NCBI RefSeq assembly: GCF_032380675.1
Contig: NZ_JAWDIX010000006.1
Location: 89,469-153,468, forward strand
DNA from: Anaerolentibacter hominis
GTDB taxonomy: Bacteria > Bacillota > Clostridia > Lachnospirales > Lachnospiraceae
DNA: 64,000 nucleotides
Reading direction: 5' to 3'
The notes beneath the pieces were generated by a model that searched no databases, had not been told where the DNA came from, and saw only the letters and a list, made by a program, of their open reading frames with translations. Positions 24,643 to 33,215 of this stretch are shown one piece after another. A program made the position numbers and the translations under genes. Positions within the stretch are counted from its first letter, which is position 1. Every line of letters starts with the position of its first letter.

Positions 24643-24667
24643 AGAAGTTATAAACAGGAAGACACGG

Positions 24668-25459
24668 GTGCAGAGTATGAAAGATGCGGATAGCAAAAGC
24701 CATAAAAGCAAAAGACGCTTAAGGATGATTGCGGTCAGTCTGACTGCCGTCGTCTTTTTGAGCTGTATGGGAAGTCTTTCCTTTGCAAAATATATTTCGG
24801 ATTCTGCCTCTTCTCATCTGGCTGAGGCCCAGGATTTTTACGTATCCAGCAATTATCTGAAGCGGGAAAGTGCGGGTGCTGCCTACACGCTGTTTGACTG
24901 GAAGGATGGGATTCCTATCCATTTCTGCAATTATAGGAACGAGGTGCAGATTACCAGCGGGACGATCAGCTGGCAGGTAACGGTAACCGGAGGAACAGCA
25001 GAACATACGGCGGGGACGATACCTGCTGGACTGCAGGCGGATGGGGCCAGGGCAGGGCAGACCTCAGTGATTCAGATCACCCCGGATGCTGGAAGTACAC
25101 AGGTGACGGTGCATCTGACCACCACATCTCCCTACGAAGTGAACTACAGTGCAACTTTTTATCTCCAGGAGCCGGGAAATGAAGTCTTCTGCGAAAAGAC
25201 AGATTTCGCGGGCAGTTCTTATGTAGATGTGAAAATACAGGCAGGAGAGGACAGGACGATTCCGATTCAGTGGGACCCGGCGCTTGTTGCACCGGACAAC
25301 ACGAACTCTTATATGAAGAGCTGGACAGGAGGAACCGCACAGCTGACCGTTCAGGCAAACAGCTGCTATATACTCCGGTTCTTCAAATCGAGTATAGCCG
25401 CTGATTATAGTGCAGGACAAATATTGTTAAATGCAGGAGACGGGATTACGATCCCGTAA
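24668..25459 (+). CDS. Third SipW-type substrate
   Basis: About 263 residues. GTG 24668 has AGGAAG 6 nt upstream; ATG 24677 is an alternative; the TTG at 24638 lies in the repeat and is unlikely. The N-terminus is basic (KSHKSKRRLR) and leads to a hydrophobic signal ending SFAKYISD, again the (A/S)(K/R)Y motif of SipW substrates. The mature part is beta-rich with Thr/Gly repeats (ISWQVTVTGGTAEHTAGTIPAG, VTVHLTTTSPYEVNYSATFYL). It ends 31 nt before the large secreted protein. Likely another fibre or matrix component. Confidence 0.8.
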   Translation: MQSMKDADSKSHKSKRRLRMIAVSLTAVVFLSCMGSLSFAKYISDSASSHLAEAQDFYVSSNYLKRESAGAAYTLFDWKDGIPIHFCNYRNEVQITSGTISWQVTVTGGTAEHTAGTIPAGLQADGARAGQTSVIQITPDAGSTQVTVHLTTTSPYEVNYSATFYLQEPGNEVFCEKTDFAGSSYVDVKIQAGEDRTIPIQWDPALVAPDNTNSYMKSWTGGTAQLTVQANSCYILRFFKSSIAADYSAGQILLNAGDGITIP

Positions 25460-25490
25460 GATATAAAATAGAAGAAATGGAGGTGCCGGA

Positions 25491-28244
25491 ATGAAGCAGA
25501 AAGAAAAACGAGGCAGGAGCCTGCCTGTACTGATCTTATCTATTCTTATGATCACAGTACTGTGTTCCGGCGCTTCCTTAAGTTTTGCCGGAGACAGCGC
25601 ACAGGTGTATGTTCTGGGTGACGGCGTGCAGGGAAGTATCCGGGAAGATGGCGTACTGGTGATAGAAGGTACGGGTCCGCTCTATGACTATTCGCCGGAA
25701 AATCCAGCCCCGTTTTATGACAGAAGGGCAGAGATCACCGGTGTTGAAATGACAGAGGGAATTTCTTCGATAGGGGAGTACCTCTTCTATAACTGTTACC
25801 GGATGGGAGGCACGCTGACGATACCATCTACTGTTGTGCGGATTGGAGATCAGGCTTTTAGCGGGATCGGCAAGGCAGAAGCCCCCCGATTTGAGAGATT
25901 AACTAATCTTTTTGTCCCGGAGAGTATTCCGGCAGATACGGGAACCGAACCGGTGCCGGATGCCAGTGCAGGGACAGAGCCAGCACCGGATGCGGGAACC
26001 AATGATGGGACAGAGCCAGCACCGGATACAGGAACCAACGGCGGGACAGAGCCGACGCCGGATGCGGGAACCAACGATGGGACAGAGCCAGCGCCGGATA
26101 CAGGAACTAACGATGGGACAGAGCCGACGCCGGATACAGGAACTAACGGTGGGACAGAGCCGATGCCGGATGCGGGAACCAACGATGGGACAGAGCCAGC
26201 ACCGGATGCAGGAACTAACGGCGGGACAGAGCCGACGCCGGATACGGGAACCAACGATGGGACAGAGCCAGCACCGGATGCAGGAACTAATGGCGGGACA
26301 GAACCAACGCCGGATACAGGCGCAGAGATGGAACCGGGTACGGACGCCGGAACTCAGACCCCGGCGGATCAGGGGACCGATACTACTGCCTCAGACGGAA
26401 CCGCAGATACAACGGACAGCAGTAATGAAACCGGGGAAACGGCTGCTGCCACAGATACAATCCCGGCTGTGGGAACTTCCATATCGGAACCTGTTTATCG
26501 GGCCGCCGCAGACACATTTGTCTCGGTTCTTGCTGCGGAGACAGAGCAGACGGTGGGGACAGATATTTTTTATCCGGGTCAGACAGGTATTTATCAGTGC
26601 GATAAAAGTAATTTGGCGTTTCAGTTAGCCGCAGAGGCGGCGGGCTATCAGCCATATGATGTTTTTTCGATCGTAAGAGAACCGGAGAACCTGTATCTGT
26701 ACGATACAGAATGGACCGCTTCTGTCTGGGCGACTGCAGAGGATGAAAGCGGTATCACCTACCAGTGGGAAAAGGGGATACCGATGGATAATACGATACA
26801 GTGGGGCCCTCTGGAAGGAGAAGTTTTGAATACGCTTTCCCTTGCGGAGACCGACGTACAGACAGCTTATACGGAAGGTATAAAATATCGCTGCGTGGTA
26901 AGTTACGGACAGACCAGGCTGACAAGCGCCGAGGTTTATGTGTCCGACCAGCCTGCGGCAGATGAACTGTTATCTCTGGCGGCAGACGGAGTGCCTAATC
27001 TAGTAGGCGCAGGCTGCTACAGCGGAAAACATTATGTGAAACAAGAGCAGGCCGGCGGAACCGAGCTTACCGTTACGTCGCAAAGCTCCTTTACTATGCA
27101 GTTTGAGTCAATCTATACTGCGGCGCCGGAACTGGTTCATACCCTTTCCTTTGCAGCGCCGCTGCCGGTTGGGACCGCGCTGGTGCTGACTGACCTGACA
27201 GGTGGAACCCCCGGCTACTTCTATTATAATGTGGAGACGGAGGGAACCAGCAGTATATTGTTCTCACAGTTTTGCAGAATGGGTACTAAAACAGAACAGT
27301 ATCAGGAAGCTATTGAGGGAGAACGTGCGGAGACGCTGCTGATATCGGTTGATATGACCGATGCGGCTTCTGCGGCAGGATCAATCTTACCAACTCTTAC
27401 CCTGGGAGAGACTATGCTTGGAACCTTTCAGATTACGCTGACAGATCCGGTTTATGCCGATCTGAGCACATTTAATGTGGAGGGGCAGACAGATCCCCTG
27501 GCCGAGGTGATGCGGTATCCCGGAGATCCCCTTCCCTTTATTGCCGCAGTTCAGAGTGGTGCTTATACCGGCGATACTTACCTGGAAGGCAGGCAGACGG
27601 TTCTTGCCATCTGGCTGGAGAAGACAGGAATGACAGAGAAACAGGATTTTACTGTGTTAAGCGGGGGAACGGCCCACAGTTCAGTGGGCGGAGTGGTAAG
27701 CCTGGCCCCGGATGAGAATGGCCGTGTCTCCTTTACGGTCAATACGCCGTCGGGACAGCTGGATGCGGGAGAGTATACCATATATGCCCAGGTATGTCAG
27801 AGTCCGTCCGCGGCATATCCTTTGGCCGATGCCCGGGGAAATGCGCAGAGTATCCGTTTTCAGATTCAGGAAGAGCCGGAGTATTTATTAGACATTATGA
27901 TGGCGGATGCGGGCGGAAAGGTTGTGGAGTTTACAGATGAGACTGCACAACAGCGCCATCTTACCGTGACCATGCAGGCGCTGTACACAGACGGCATCAA
28001 TATAAAAACTGGTGTCGAAGTACAGAAGAAAACGGCTTCCGGATATGAGACCGTGACCAATTCCGGCTGGAGCATAGAGGGGCTCCCCAATACGGCGGGA
28101 AGCAGTATAATAGGATCGCCGGTATCGGTAGTGATCCCGGCATCCGCAGCGGAATCAAATCCGGTCACCTATCGTCTGCTGTTCTATGTTGAAGCGGATG
28201 GCGTGCGTGTGGCAGAGAAGCCCTGTAACTTTATCATTAAATAA
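25491..28244 (+). CDS. Large secreted LRR/BspA-like protein with tandem TEPxPDxGTNxG repeats
   Basis: A 917-residue secreted protein. The signal peptide (KEKRGRSLPVLILSILMITVLCSGASLSFA) is followed by a BspA/LRR_5-like segment (GVLVIEGTGPLYDYS..., ITGVEMTEGISSIGEYLFYNC, LTIPSTVVRIGDQAF; residues ~40-135). About ten 12-residue repeats of type TEPAPDAGTNDG follow (~150-285), then several Ig-like beta domains to the end. No membrane anchor or LPXTG was seen, so it is probably released or held by the fibre. GGAGGTG precedes ATG 25491. It is the last gene of the SipW operon and is followed by a strong terminator. Role in adhesion or matrix is inferred. Confidence 0.85.
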   Translation: MKQKEKRGRSLPVLILSILMITVLCSGASLSFAGDSAQVYVLGDGVQGSIREDGVLVIEGTGPLYDYSPENPAPFYDRRAEITGVEMTEGISSIGEYLFYNCYRMGGTLTIPSTVVRIGDQAFSGIGKAEAPRFERLTNLFVPESIPADTGTEPVPDASAGTEPAPDAGTNDGTEPAPDTGTNGGTEPTPDAGTNDGTEPAPDTGTNDGTEPTPDTGTNGGTEPMPDAGTNDGTEPAPDAGTNGGTEPTPDTGTNDGTEPAPDAGTNGGTEPTPDTGAEMEPGTDAGTQTPADQGTDTTASDGTADTTDSSNETGETAAATDTIPAVGTSISEPVYRAAADTFVSVLAAETEQTVGTDIFYPGQTGIYQCDKSNLAFQLAAEAAGYQPYDVFSIVREPENLYLYDTEWTASVWATAEDESGITYQWEKGIPMDNTIQWGPLEGEVLNTLSLAETDVQTAYTEGIKYRCVVSYGQTRLTSAEVYVSDQPAADELLSLAADGVPNLVGAGCYSGKHYVKQEQAGGTELTVTSQSSFTMQFESIYTAAPELVHTLSFAAPLPVGTALVLTDLTGGTPGYFYYNVETEGTSSILFSQFCRMGTKTEQYQEAIEGERAETLLISVDMTDAASAAGSILPTLTLGETMLGTFQITLTDPVYADLSTFNVEGQTDPLAEVMRYPGDPLPFIAAVQSGAYTGDTYLEGRQTVLAIWLEKTGMTEKQDFTVLSGGTAHSSVGGVVSLAPDENGRVSFTVNTPSGQLDAGEYTIYAQVCQSPSAAYPLADARGNAQSIRFQIQEEPEYLLDIMMADAGGKVVEFTDETAQQRHLTVTMQALYTDGINIKTGVEVQKKTASGYETVTNSGWSIEGLPNTAGSSIIGSPVSVVIPASAAESNPVTYRLLFYVEADGVRVAEKPCNFIIK
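25960..26325 (+). repeat. 36-bp tandem repeats encoding TEPxPDxGTNxG
   Basis: About ten near-identical 36-bp units, differing mainly at A/T (Ala/Thr) and D/G positions. Likely length-variable between strains. The open antisense and frame-shifted frames here are repeat artefacts. Confidence 0.88.
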
Positions 28245-28252
28245 GAGCAGAA

Positions 28253-28277
28253 AAAGCAGCCGGGAGGCTGCTTTTTT
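28253..28277 (+). terminator. Terminator of the SipW operon
   Basis: AAAGCAGCC-GGGA-GGCTGCTTTTTT: a compact GC stem with a six-T run, directly after the last gene. Confidence 0.92.
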
Positions 28278-28315
28278 AGTACAATAAGATGTTTTACGAA
28301 GCGTGCCGGCATTTG

Positions 28316-29389
28316 TTATCTCACCTCAAATTCCGCATAGCTCAGGCCTGCACGGTGACGCTCATAATCTAATTCAAAGACAACACGGTATCTGCCGGGA
28401 AGCAGATCTGGAAAACGTTCGAAGTTCCAGAGATAGAACTGCTCCGACTCTTCCGGATCGACTTTGGAATTATAATCAAAAGGCATCAGAAGGCTGGTTA
28501 TCATAGAAGCATTCTCATAGCGCAGAGGGACCTGATACCAGGTGTCATTCAGCCAGTATAAAAGCTGAAATCCCCCGCTGCCGCTATTTTGTAAAAACAG
28601 GGTCTCGTCTGTATCATTCCGGATTGTCATATAAACATGCTGGAAACATAGATTCCTGGAATATATCCGGTTTTCAATATTTACCCGGACTCCTTCCAGA
28701 AATTCAGGATTTTGCGTTTCAGCCTGTATCAGAGTATCCTGATTCATTTCAACAGGCCGGGCATAGTCCCCATCATCCGTACAAAAATAGGAAAATCCCA
28801 GCTGTTCACTATCGTAAATATTTTCCCGGAACCACGCCTCATTTTGCCTGGACATAAATGGTACCATGATACACAGCTTATCATCAACGATTTCGCAGGC
28901 GGTAAACATGCGGAAGCCCTGATCTCTGATACACATGTTGGAGATACCCCGGAATACGATATTGGAAGAGTTTATGTTGAGATAGTCGCGAAGTCCCCGA
29001 ATGATTGCAAGCCTCATTTCTTCATAACCGGAAGGAACATGAAAAAAACCATGAAGGAGCGGTTGGAAAGGGATGGTAGTATCAGAGAAAAAGGTGTGAG
29101 AAATCCAGTCCTGGTTTTGGTGGGTGTTTGGACTCAGGGAAACAGACGCTGCCCTGTCGTCATGGAAGGCTATATCAAAGGTAACATCCTGACTGAATAC
29201 ATAGCCCTCTATGCTCCATGGTGAGTCTTGAAGCAGCAGCAGATCACCGGGATGACTGTCCTGATACGCCAGAACAGCTCGGTAAATCACGTCTTGTGCA
29301 TCAGTCCTCTCTTTTTTTTCACCGGACTTGCAGCCGGTCAGAAGTAAAGACAGGACACATAAGAGAAAAAATAAGGAATATCGCTTCAT
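28316..29389 (-). CDS. Lipoprotein with C-terminal Ig-like domain (tandem paralogue)
   Basis: A 357-residue lipoprotein: signal peptide with lipobox LLTGC (Cys20). The middle contains NEAWFRENIYDSEQLGFSYFCT; the C-terminus (LPGRYRVVFELDYE...) has the form of a bacterial Ig-like domain. The same patterns recur in the upstream neighbour (NEEWFRSTIYDSENLCFTYFCT, IPGHYRAYYNVVYG), so the two are diverged duplicates. GGAGGGAAAGTGAA precedes the ATG. Function unknown; envelope location is clear. It forms a leftward operon with the paralogue, 13 nt apart. Confidence 0.8.
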   Translation of the reverse strand: MKRYSLFFLLCVLSLLLTGCKSGEKKERTDAQDVIYRAVLAYQDSHPGDLLLLQDSPWSIEGYVFSQDVTFDIAFHDDRAASVSLSPNTHQNQDWISHTFFSDTTIPFQPLLHGFFHVPSGYEEMRLAIIRGLRDYLNINSSNIVFRGISNMCIRDQGFRMFTACEIVDDKLCIMVPFMSRQNEAWFRENIYDSEQLGFSYFCTDDGDYARPVEMNQDTLIQAETQNPEFLEGVRVNIENRIYSRNLCFQHVYMTIRNDTDETLFLQNSGSGGFQLLYWLNDTWYQVPLRYENASMITSLLMPFDYNSKVDPEESEQFYLWNFERFPDLLPGRYRVVFELDYERHRAGLSYAEFEVR

Positions 29390-29402
29390 TTCACTTTCCC
29401 TC

Positions 29403-30494
29403 CTATCTCACATCAAATTCCACCACTCCGTATAAAGGCCCGTATACAACATTATAGTAAGCCCGGTAATGGCCGGGGATCAGCGTGGCATACCGCTCGA
29501 AGCCTTTTAGCTCTATCGTCCCGGAGGAGTGGGCTTTTATCACAGGCCCCCGGTTGGAGTAGTCATAGGCACCAACGGGCGGATAGACATCCGCATTCTG
29601 GCAGCGGGGCGGAACCGGATACCATACCCCGTCTTTCTCATATTCCAGTGTAATCCACTCTTTGTCCGGGAACGTGATTTCCGCGTCTGAGTCATTGATC
29701 AAAGTAACCTTCATGGAACGATAGGCCAGATCTGAGGGCTGTATCTGCTCCACGGGGACAAATGAAACATTAGAATCCACAATCTCCTGATATTTGGAGG
29801 TCTTAGAAAAATCCCAGTCACTTTCGGCAGTTAACACGGCATGTTCATTGTCAAAGGTACAAAAGTAGGTAAAGCATAAGTTCTCACTGTCATAGATGGT
29901 ACTGCGGAACCACTCCTCATTTTCCCTGGTTAAGAGGGGGCTGGACAGCTTTACGGTTTCGCTGCCGGAAAAGTCCTGCATAATCAAAAATAATTGAATT
30001 CCCCGGTCAAGAAGAATAACCTTATGGTGATCACAAAATAAGATATTCTCCGGATTTTTCGCCATATACCGGTTCAGTGCCCGAATCAGAGCCCTGCGTT
30101 CTTCTTTTGTTCCATCCACTGGCTCCGGTTCCGTCAGAGATGGAAAAGAAAGAGATTTGCAGATCAAATCAGGGTCGTTAAATACGGTCCTTACATAGTC
30201 CTGCTTTGAAGGCGAGTTTATCGACAGAGAGACAGTGTAATTTTCGTTATCCGGATCATAGACCGGGAAGGTAAATTCCAGATTTTCCAGATAGCTGTAA
30301 AAGGAAACCGCTTCGTCGGCCTGCGCGGCGTCCGCCGCAGTCAGATCGGCTGGATGCGTTTTGCGGTAACGGTTGACGGATGAACGGTATTTTTCATCTT
30401 TACTTTGGAAGCCGGGATTTTCACGAACCAGAAACAGAATGACAGGCAGTGCCAGCAGGAGCACCAGCGGCAGCCAGATCCATGGTTTCTTCAA
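29403..30494 (-). CDS. Membrane-anchored paralogue of the Ig-tailed lipoprotein
   Basis: About 363 residues. A TTG start at 30494 (MKKPWIWLPL) is favoured because GGGAGG lies 8 nt before it; the GTG at 30503 overlaps that site. An N-terminal helix (LPLVLLLALPVILFLV) anchors it, with no lipobox Cys. The rest parallels the downstream lipoprotein: RRALIRALNRYM, NEEWFRSTIYDSE..FTYFCT, and a C-terminal Ig-like domain with YDYSNRG and IPGHYR. Function unknown. The duplication, with one copy lipidated and the other helix-anchored, is unusual. Confidence 0.8.
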   Translation of the reverse strand: MKKPWIWLPLVLLLALPVILFLVRENPGFQSKDEKYRSSVNRYRKTHPADLTAADAAQADEAVSFYSYLENLEFTFPVYDPDNENYTVSLSINSPSKQDYVRTVFNDPDLICKSLSFPSLTEPEPVDGTKEERRALIRALNRYMAKNPENILFCDHHKVILLDRGIQLFLIMQDFSGSETVKLSSPLLTRENEEWFRSTIYDSENLCFTYFCTFDNEHAVLTAESDWDFSKTSKYQEIVDSNVSFVPVEQIQPSDLAYRSMKVTLINDSDAEITFPDKEWITLEYEKDGVWYPVPPRCQNADVYPPVGAYDYSNRGPVIKAHSSGTIELKGFERYATLIPGHYRAYYNVVYGPLYGVVEFDVR

Positions 30495-30649
30495 TGCGTT
30501 CACCTCCCTGATTTGAGGACAATTAGAAGCTGTTCTTACTTTTACAATAGGGGACTTATTTCAACAATGCAAGAAAGAAAAAAGATTGTGAACAAAAATT
30601 CGGAATTGCTTAACAGATTTGAAATAATACAAGGATGCCACATAGAAAA

Positions 30650-30672
30650 AGCACCCGCTTTACGAGTGCTCA
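30650..30672 (-). terminator. Terminator of the BlaI-type repressor gene
   Basis: On the minus strand AGCACtcgtaaagcggGTGCT is followed by TTTTTC. The stem overlaps the stop codon. Confidence 0.65.
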
Positions 30673-31062
30673 TTTGCCTTTTTCTTTATTGTAGTCCTCG
30701 TTCTGCTGGAAACGCTTGGCCAGCTTGATCAGCTCATCCTTTGAGACTCTGCCCACATTGATGAGCGAATTCAGAAGATCGGATGCCGAGCCGCTGAACG
30801 CTTTATCCAGGAAGTGGGAGACAGCCTCAGCGCAGCAATGTTCACGGCTGACCTGAGCCGAGTAGTGAAAAGGAACCGACCTTTTATCCACCCGGACGGC
30901 TTTCTTCTTCTCCAGACGGGCCAGCAGCGTATGGATCGTATTGGATGCCCAGTTTATACCGCGTTTACGGATGCCGGACACCACTTCACCCTGCGTAAAG
31001 CTTTTCTTTTTATCCGACCACAGAACTTTCATAACTTCCCATTCCGTATCGCTGAGTTTCAT
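30670..31062 (-). CDS. BlaI/MecI-family transcriptional repressor
   Basis: A 130-residue winged-helix repressor: MKLSDTEWEVMKVLW, NTIHTLLARLEKKKAVRVDKRSVPFHYSA and a helical dimerisation tail. ATG 31062 was chosen because AAAGGATG lies 8 nt before it; longer frames to 31092 lack a proper site. BlaI proteins usually work with a BlaR1/M56 sensor protease, but none is adjacent. Its leader contains the palindrome GTACT-ttt-AGTAC (31111-31123), a candidate operator, and a ~109-bp inverted repeat. Downstream are the Ig-tailed exported proteins, separated by a terminator. Confidence 0.9.
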   Translation of the reverse strand: MKLSDTEWEVMKVLWSDKKKSFTQGEVVSGIRKRGINWASNTIHTLLARLEKKKAVRVDKRSVPFHYSAQVSREHCCAEAVSHFLDKAFSGSASDLLNSLINVGRVSKDELIKLAKRFQQNEDYNKEKGK

Positions 31063-31131
31063 TTTAATCATCCTTTCGGGTTTGTCCGGCACTGCGCCAG
31101 GATTACAAAAGTACTTTTAGTACAAGATCAG

Positions 31132-31240
31132 GGTGTCAAAAGCACCTTTGGTGCTATGCTCTGTATCATATATCGATATATAAACAAGTTTGTATATCGA
31201 TATATGATACAGAGCCAGTGCAGAGCACTGTTTTGACACC
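31132..31240. repeat. 109-bp long inverted repeat (MITE-like or cruciform)
   Basis: Left arm 31132-31185 and right arm 31187-31240 are near reverse complements: ends GGTGTCAAAA/TTTTGACACC, and a perfect core CTCTGTATCATATATCGATATA paired with its complement (inner ~24 bp). It has no coding content and lies upstream of the BlaI-type gene. A shorter sequence at 46579-46618 has the same GGTGTCA/TGACACC ends. Confidence 0.8.
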
Positions 31241-31314
31241 TAATCTGTATAATGATCCAACCCTTTTTTCATATTATAAGGGACATTGTATCTGCGGTCA
31301 AGCTGGCGTTTGCT

Positions 31315-31496
31315 TTCAAGTACGCCTCGGCGTACTTGCTGTGAGCCGCGCGTCATGCTTTGCATGACATAATACATCTGTGCGGCTCTGCAATCCGCCG
31401 GAGGCTTTATCTTGGAAGGAGACTGGGCTCCCACCAAGACGAATTTGTTATTTACTCACCTCCTATAGAGGGGGAGTCTTATCTACTTCCATGGTA
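31315..31496 (-). repeat. Dispersed structured repeat, copy B
   Basis: A full copy in minus orientation, between nhaC and the blaI-like gene. It contains the CAAGTACGCC palindrome, the GTCATGC/GCATGAC hairpin, GCCTCCGGCGG, the TCTTGGTGGGAG segment and the ATGGAAGTAGATAAGAC end. A short frame through it (MVGAQSPSKIKPPADC...) is not a gene. Confidence 0.92.
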
Positions 31497-31501
31497 AAAA
31501 T

Positions 31502-31535
31502 CAGAGCTTACAGCCGCTTGCAGCTGTAAGCTCTG
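31502..31535 (-). terminator. Terminator of nhaC
   Basis: The 13-bp arms CAGAGCTTACAGC (31502-31514) and GCTGTAAGCTCTG (31523-31535) are perfect; on the minus strand the stem is followed by ATTTTTACC. Confidence 0.88.
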
Positions 31536-31552
31536 TGAAATCCTATATTCAG

Positions 31553-33088
31553 TTATTTTGCAGGGGAAGCAGCCTTCTGTCTTTTATAAATAACGAACAG
31601 AGTAATAAACAGGCCGCCGAAGCCTACCAGCCAGGTTAAAAGCAGATTCTCTGTAAAACCTGCTACCAGATAACCCAGCACACAGAAGACACAAACCGTG
31701 AGGGCATATGGAATCTGTGTGGAGACATGGTCGATATGATTGCAGCCCGCCCCGGTGGACGAGAGAATCGTCGTATCAGAAATCGGTGAAATATGATCAC
31801 CGCAAACGGCACCCGCCATTACTGCGGATACAGAAATAACCAGCAGAGTACTCTCCACATTGCCGAATATTGCAATGACAATCGGAATCAGGATACCAAA
31901 GGTTCCCCAGGAAGTTCCGGTTGCAAAGGCAAGACCCAGAGCCACCAGGAAGAAGAGAACCGGTATGATGGCATGTGTCATCTGGCTGTTATTGACCAGT
32001 TCGCTTACATAAGTGCCTGCTTCCATATAGCCGTCGCCGCAGATACCGCTTAACGTCCAGGCAAAGGTCAGTATCAGGATGGCTGGAACCATAGCCTTGA
32101 AGCCCTCCACCAGGCTGTCCGTAAACTGGGTAAAGGTTAATATCTTTCTCGGCAGATAGAGCAGTGCAATTACAATAATAGTAAAGAAAGAACCGATAAC
32201 CAGTGACAGAGAAGAGTTACAGTCTGCGAAAGCAGAAACAATATTCTTGCCTTCCAGGATTCCTCCGGTATAGAGCATTGCCAGGATACAGAAAAGGATC
32301 AGGCAGGCAATCGGAATAATCAAATCGGAAACATGTCCTTTCTTGTTATCCTTCGGAGCCGCTACTACATCTTCAACCTTTTTCTCTGAACCGGCTTTTT
32401 CAATTTCATAGCGTTTCATCTTTGCAAAATCCATCTGGGAGATAATCAGGAAAACAATCATCCCAAGGGTGAGCAGCGCGTACAGATTAAACGGAATCGT
32501 CTTTAAGAACAGCTTGAAACCATCAATGTTTGTATCCGGCATAGAAGATGTAACCGCTGCCGCCCAGCTGGAAATCGGGGCGATGATACAGATAGGAGCT
32601 GCGGTGGCATCAATGATATATGCCAGCTTTGCTCTCGTTACCTGATAACGGTCGGTTACCGGTTTCATGATCGTACCAACTGTCAGACAGTTGAAATAGT
32701 CGTCTACGAAAATCAGAACGCCAAGACCTGCTGTCGCACCCAGTGCTCCTCTTTTTGTAGTAATATTAGAAGAAGCCCAGTCTCCGTAAGCTTTCGAGGC
32801 ACCGGATTTTGTCATCAGTGCGACTACCATGCCGAGCAGTACCAGGAAAATAACAATCCCGATGTTTCCCGCCACCTTAGAACTCATTACTTCAACTGTT
32901 GTTTCAATTGCCATACCTACATGGAAGTTGGTGAAAAACAGCGCGCCTGCGATAATACCTGCCAGCAGTGAAAAATAAACTTCCTTCGTAAGCAGGGCCA
33001 GGGCAATTGCTAAAATTGCCGGGACTAAAGCCCAAAATGTACCTACCAAAATAATTCCTCCTCCGTAATTTGAGTTTATTCCATCCAT
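31553..33088 (-). CDS. nhaC: NhaC-family Na+/H+ antiporter
   Basis: A 511-residue transporter with about eleven to twelve helices. Family features include ALVPAILAIALALLTKEVYFSLLAGI, FVDDYFNCLTVG, AYIIDATAAPICIIAPISSWAA, FATGTSWGTFGI and AVCGDHISPISDTTILSS. NhaC proteins exchange Na+ for H+, and close relatives (MleN type) couple malate/lactate exchange, so the substrate is not certain. A charged cytoplasmic loop (~residues 215-250) splits the protein into two halves. It is monocistronic, with a terminator and repeat copy B downstream. Confidence 0.93.
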   Translation of the reverse strand: MDGINSNYGGGIILVGTFWALVPAILAIALALLTKEVYFSLLAGIIAGALFFTNFHVGMAIETTVEVMSSKVAGNIGIVIFLVLLGMVVALMTKSGASKAYGDWASSNITTKRGALGATAGLGVLIFVDDYFNCLTVGTIMKPVTDRYQVTRAKLAYIIDATAAPICIIAPISSWAAAVTSSMPDTNIDGFKLFLKTIPFNLYALLTLGMIVFLIISQMDFAKMKRYEIEKAGSEKKVEDVVAAPKDNKKGHVSDLIIPIACLILFCILAMLYTGGILEGKNIVSAFADCNSSLSLVIGSFFTIIVIALLYLPRKILTFTQFTDSLVEGFKAMVPAILILTFAWTLSGICGDGYMEAGTYVSELVNNSQMTHAIIPVLFFLVALGLAFATGTSWGTFGILIPIVIAIFGNVESTLLVISVSAVMAGAVCGDHISPISDTTILSSTGAGCNHIDHVSTQIPYALTVCVFCVLGYLVAGFTENLLLTWLVGFGGLFITLFVIYKRQKAASPAK

Positions 33089-33168
33089 ATATCTCTTCCC
33101 AATATCGCCGAAACAGTTACCCCATGTTGAAAAGACATATACCGATGCAGAATAGTTCTATCCAAAAA

Positions 33169-33198
33169 GACCAGTGAACCTATGAAGATTCACTGGTC
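33169..33198 (-). terminator. Terminator of the VOC gene
   Basis: GACCAGTGAA (33169-33178) and TTCACTGGTC (33189-33198) pair; on the minus strand TTTTTGG follows. Confidence 0.88.
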
Positions 33199-33215
33199 CT
33201 TCGTTAGAGTATAGC

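Noticed and set aside
25850..26628. Two overlapping frames (one antisense, one shifted) across the TEPxPD repeats
   Set aside because: By-products of the 36-bp repeats; no start signals.
28278..28310. CAATAAGAT..CGAAGCGTG sequence also seen near 56367
   Set aside because: Similarity is only about 18 positions with a gap; too short to call a repeat family, though it could be a decayed REP end.
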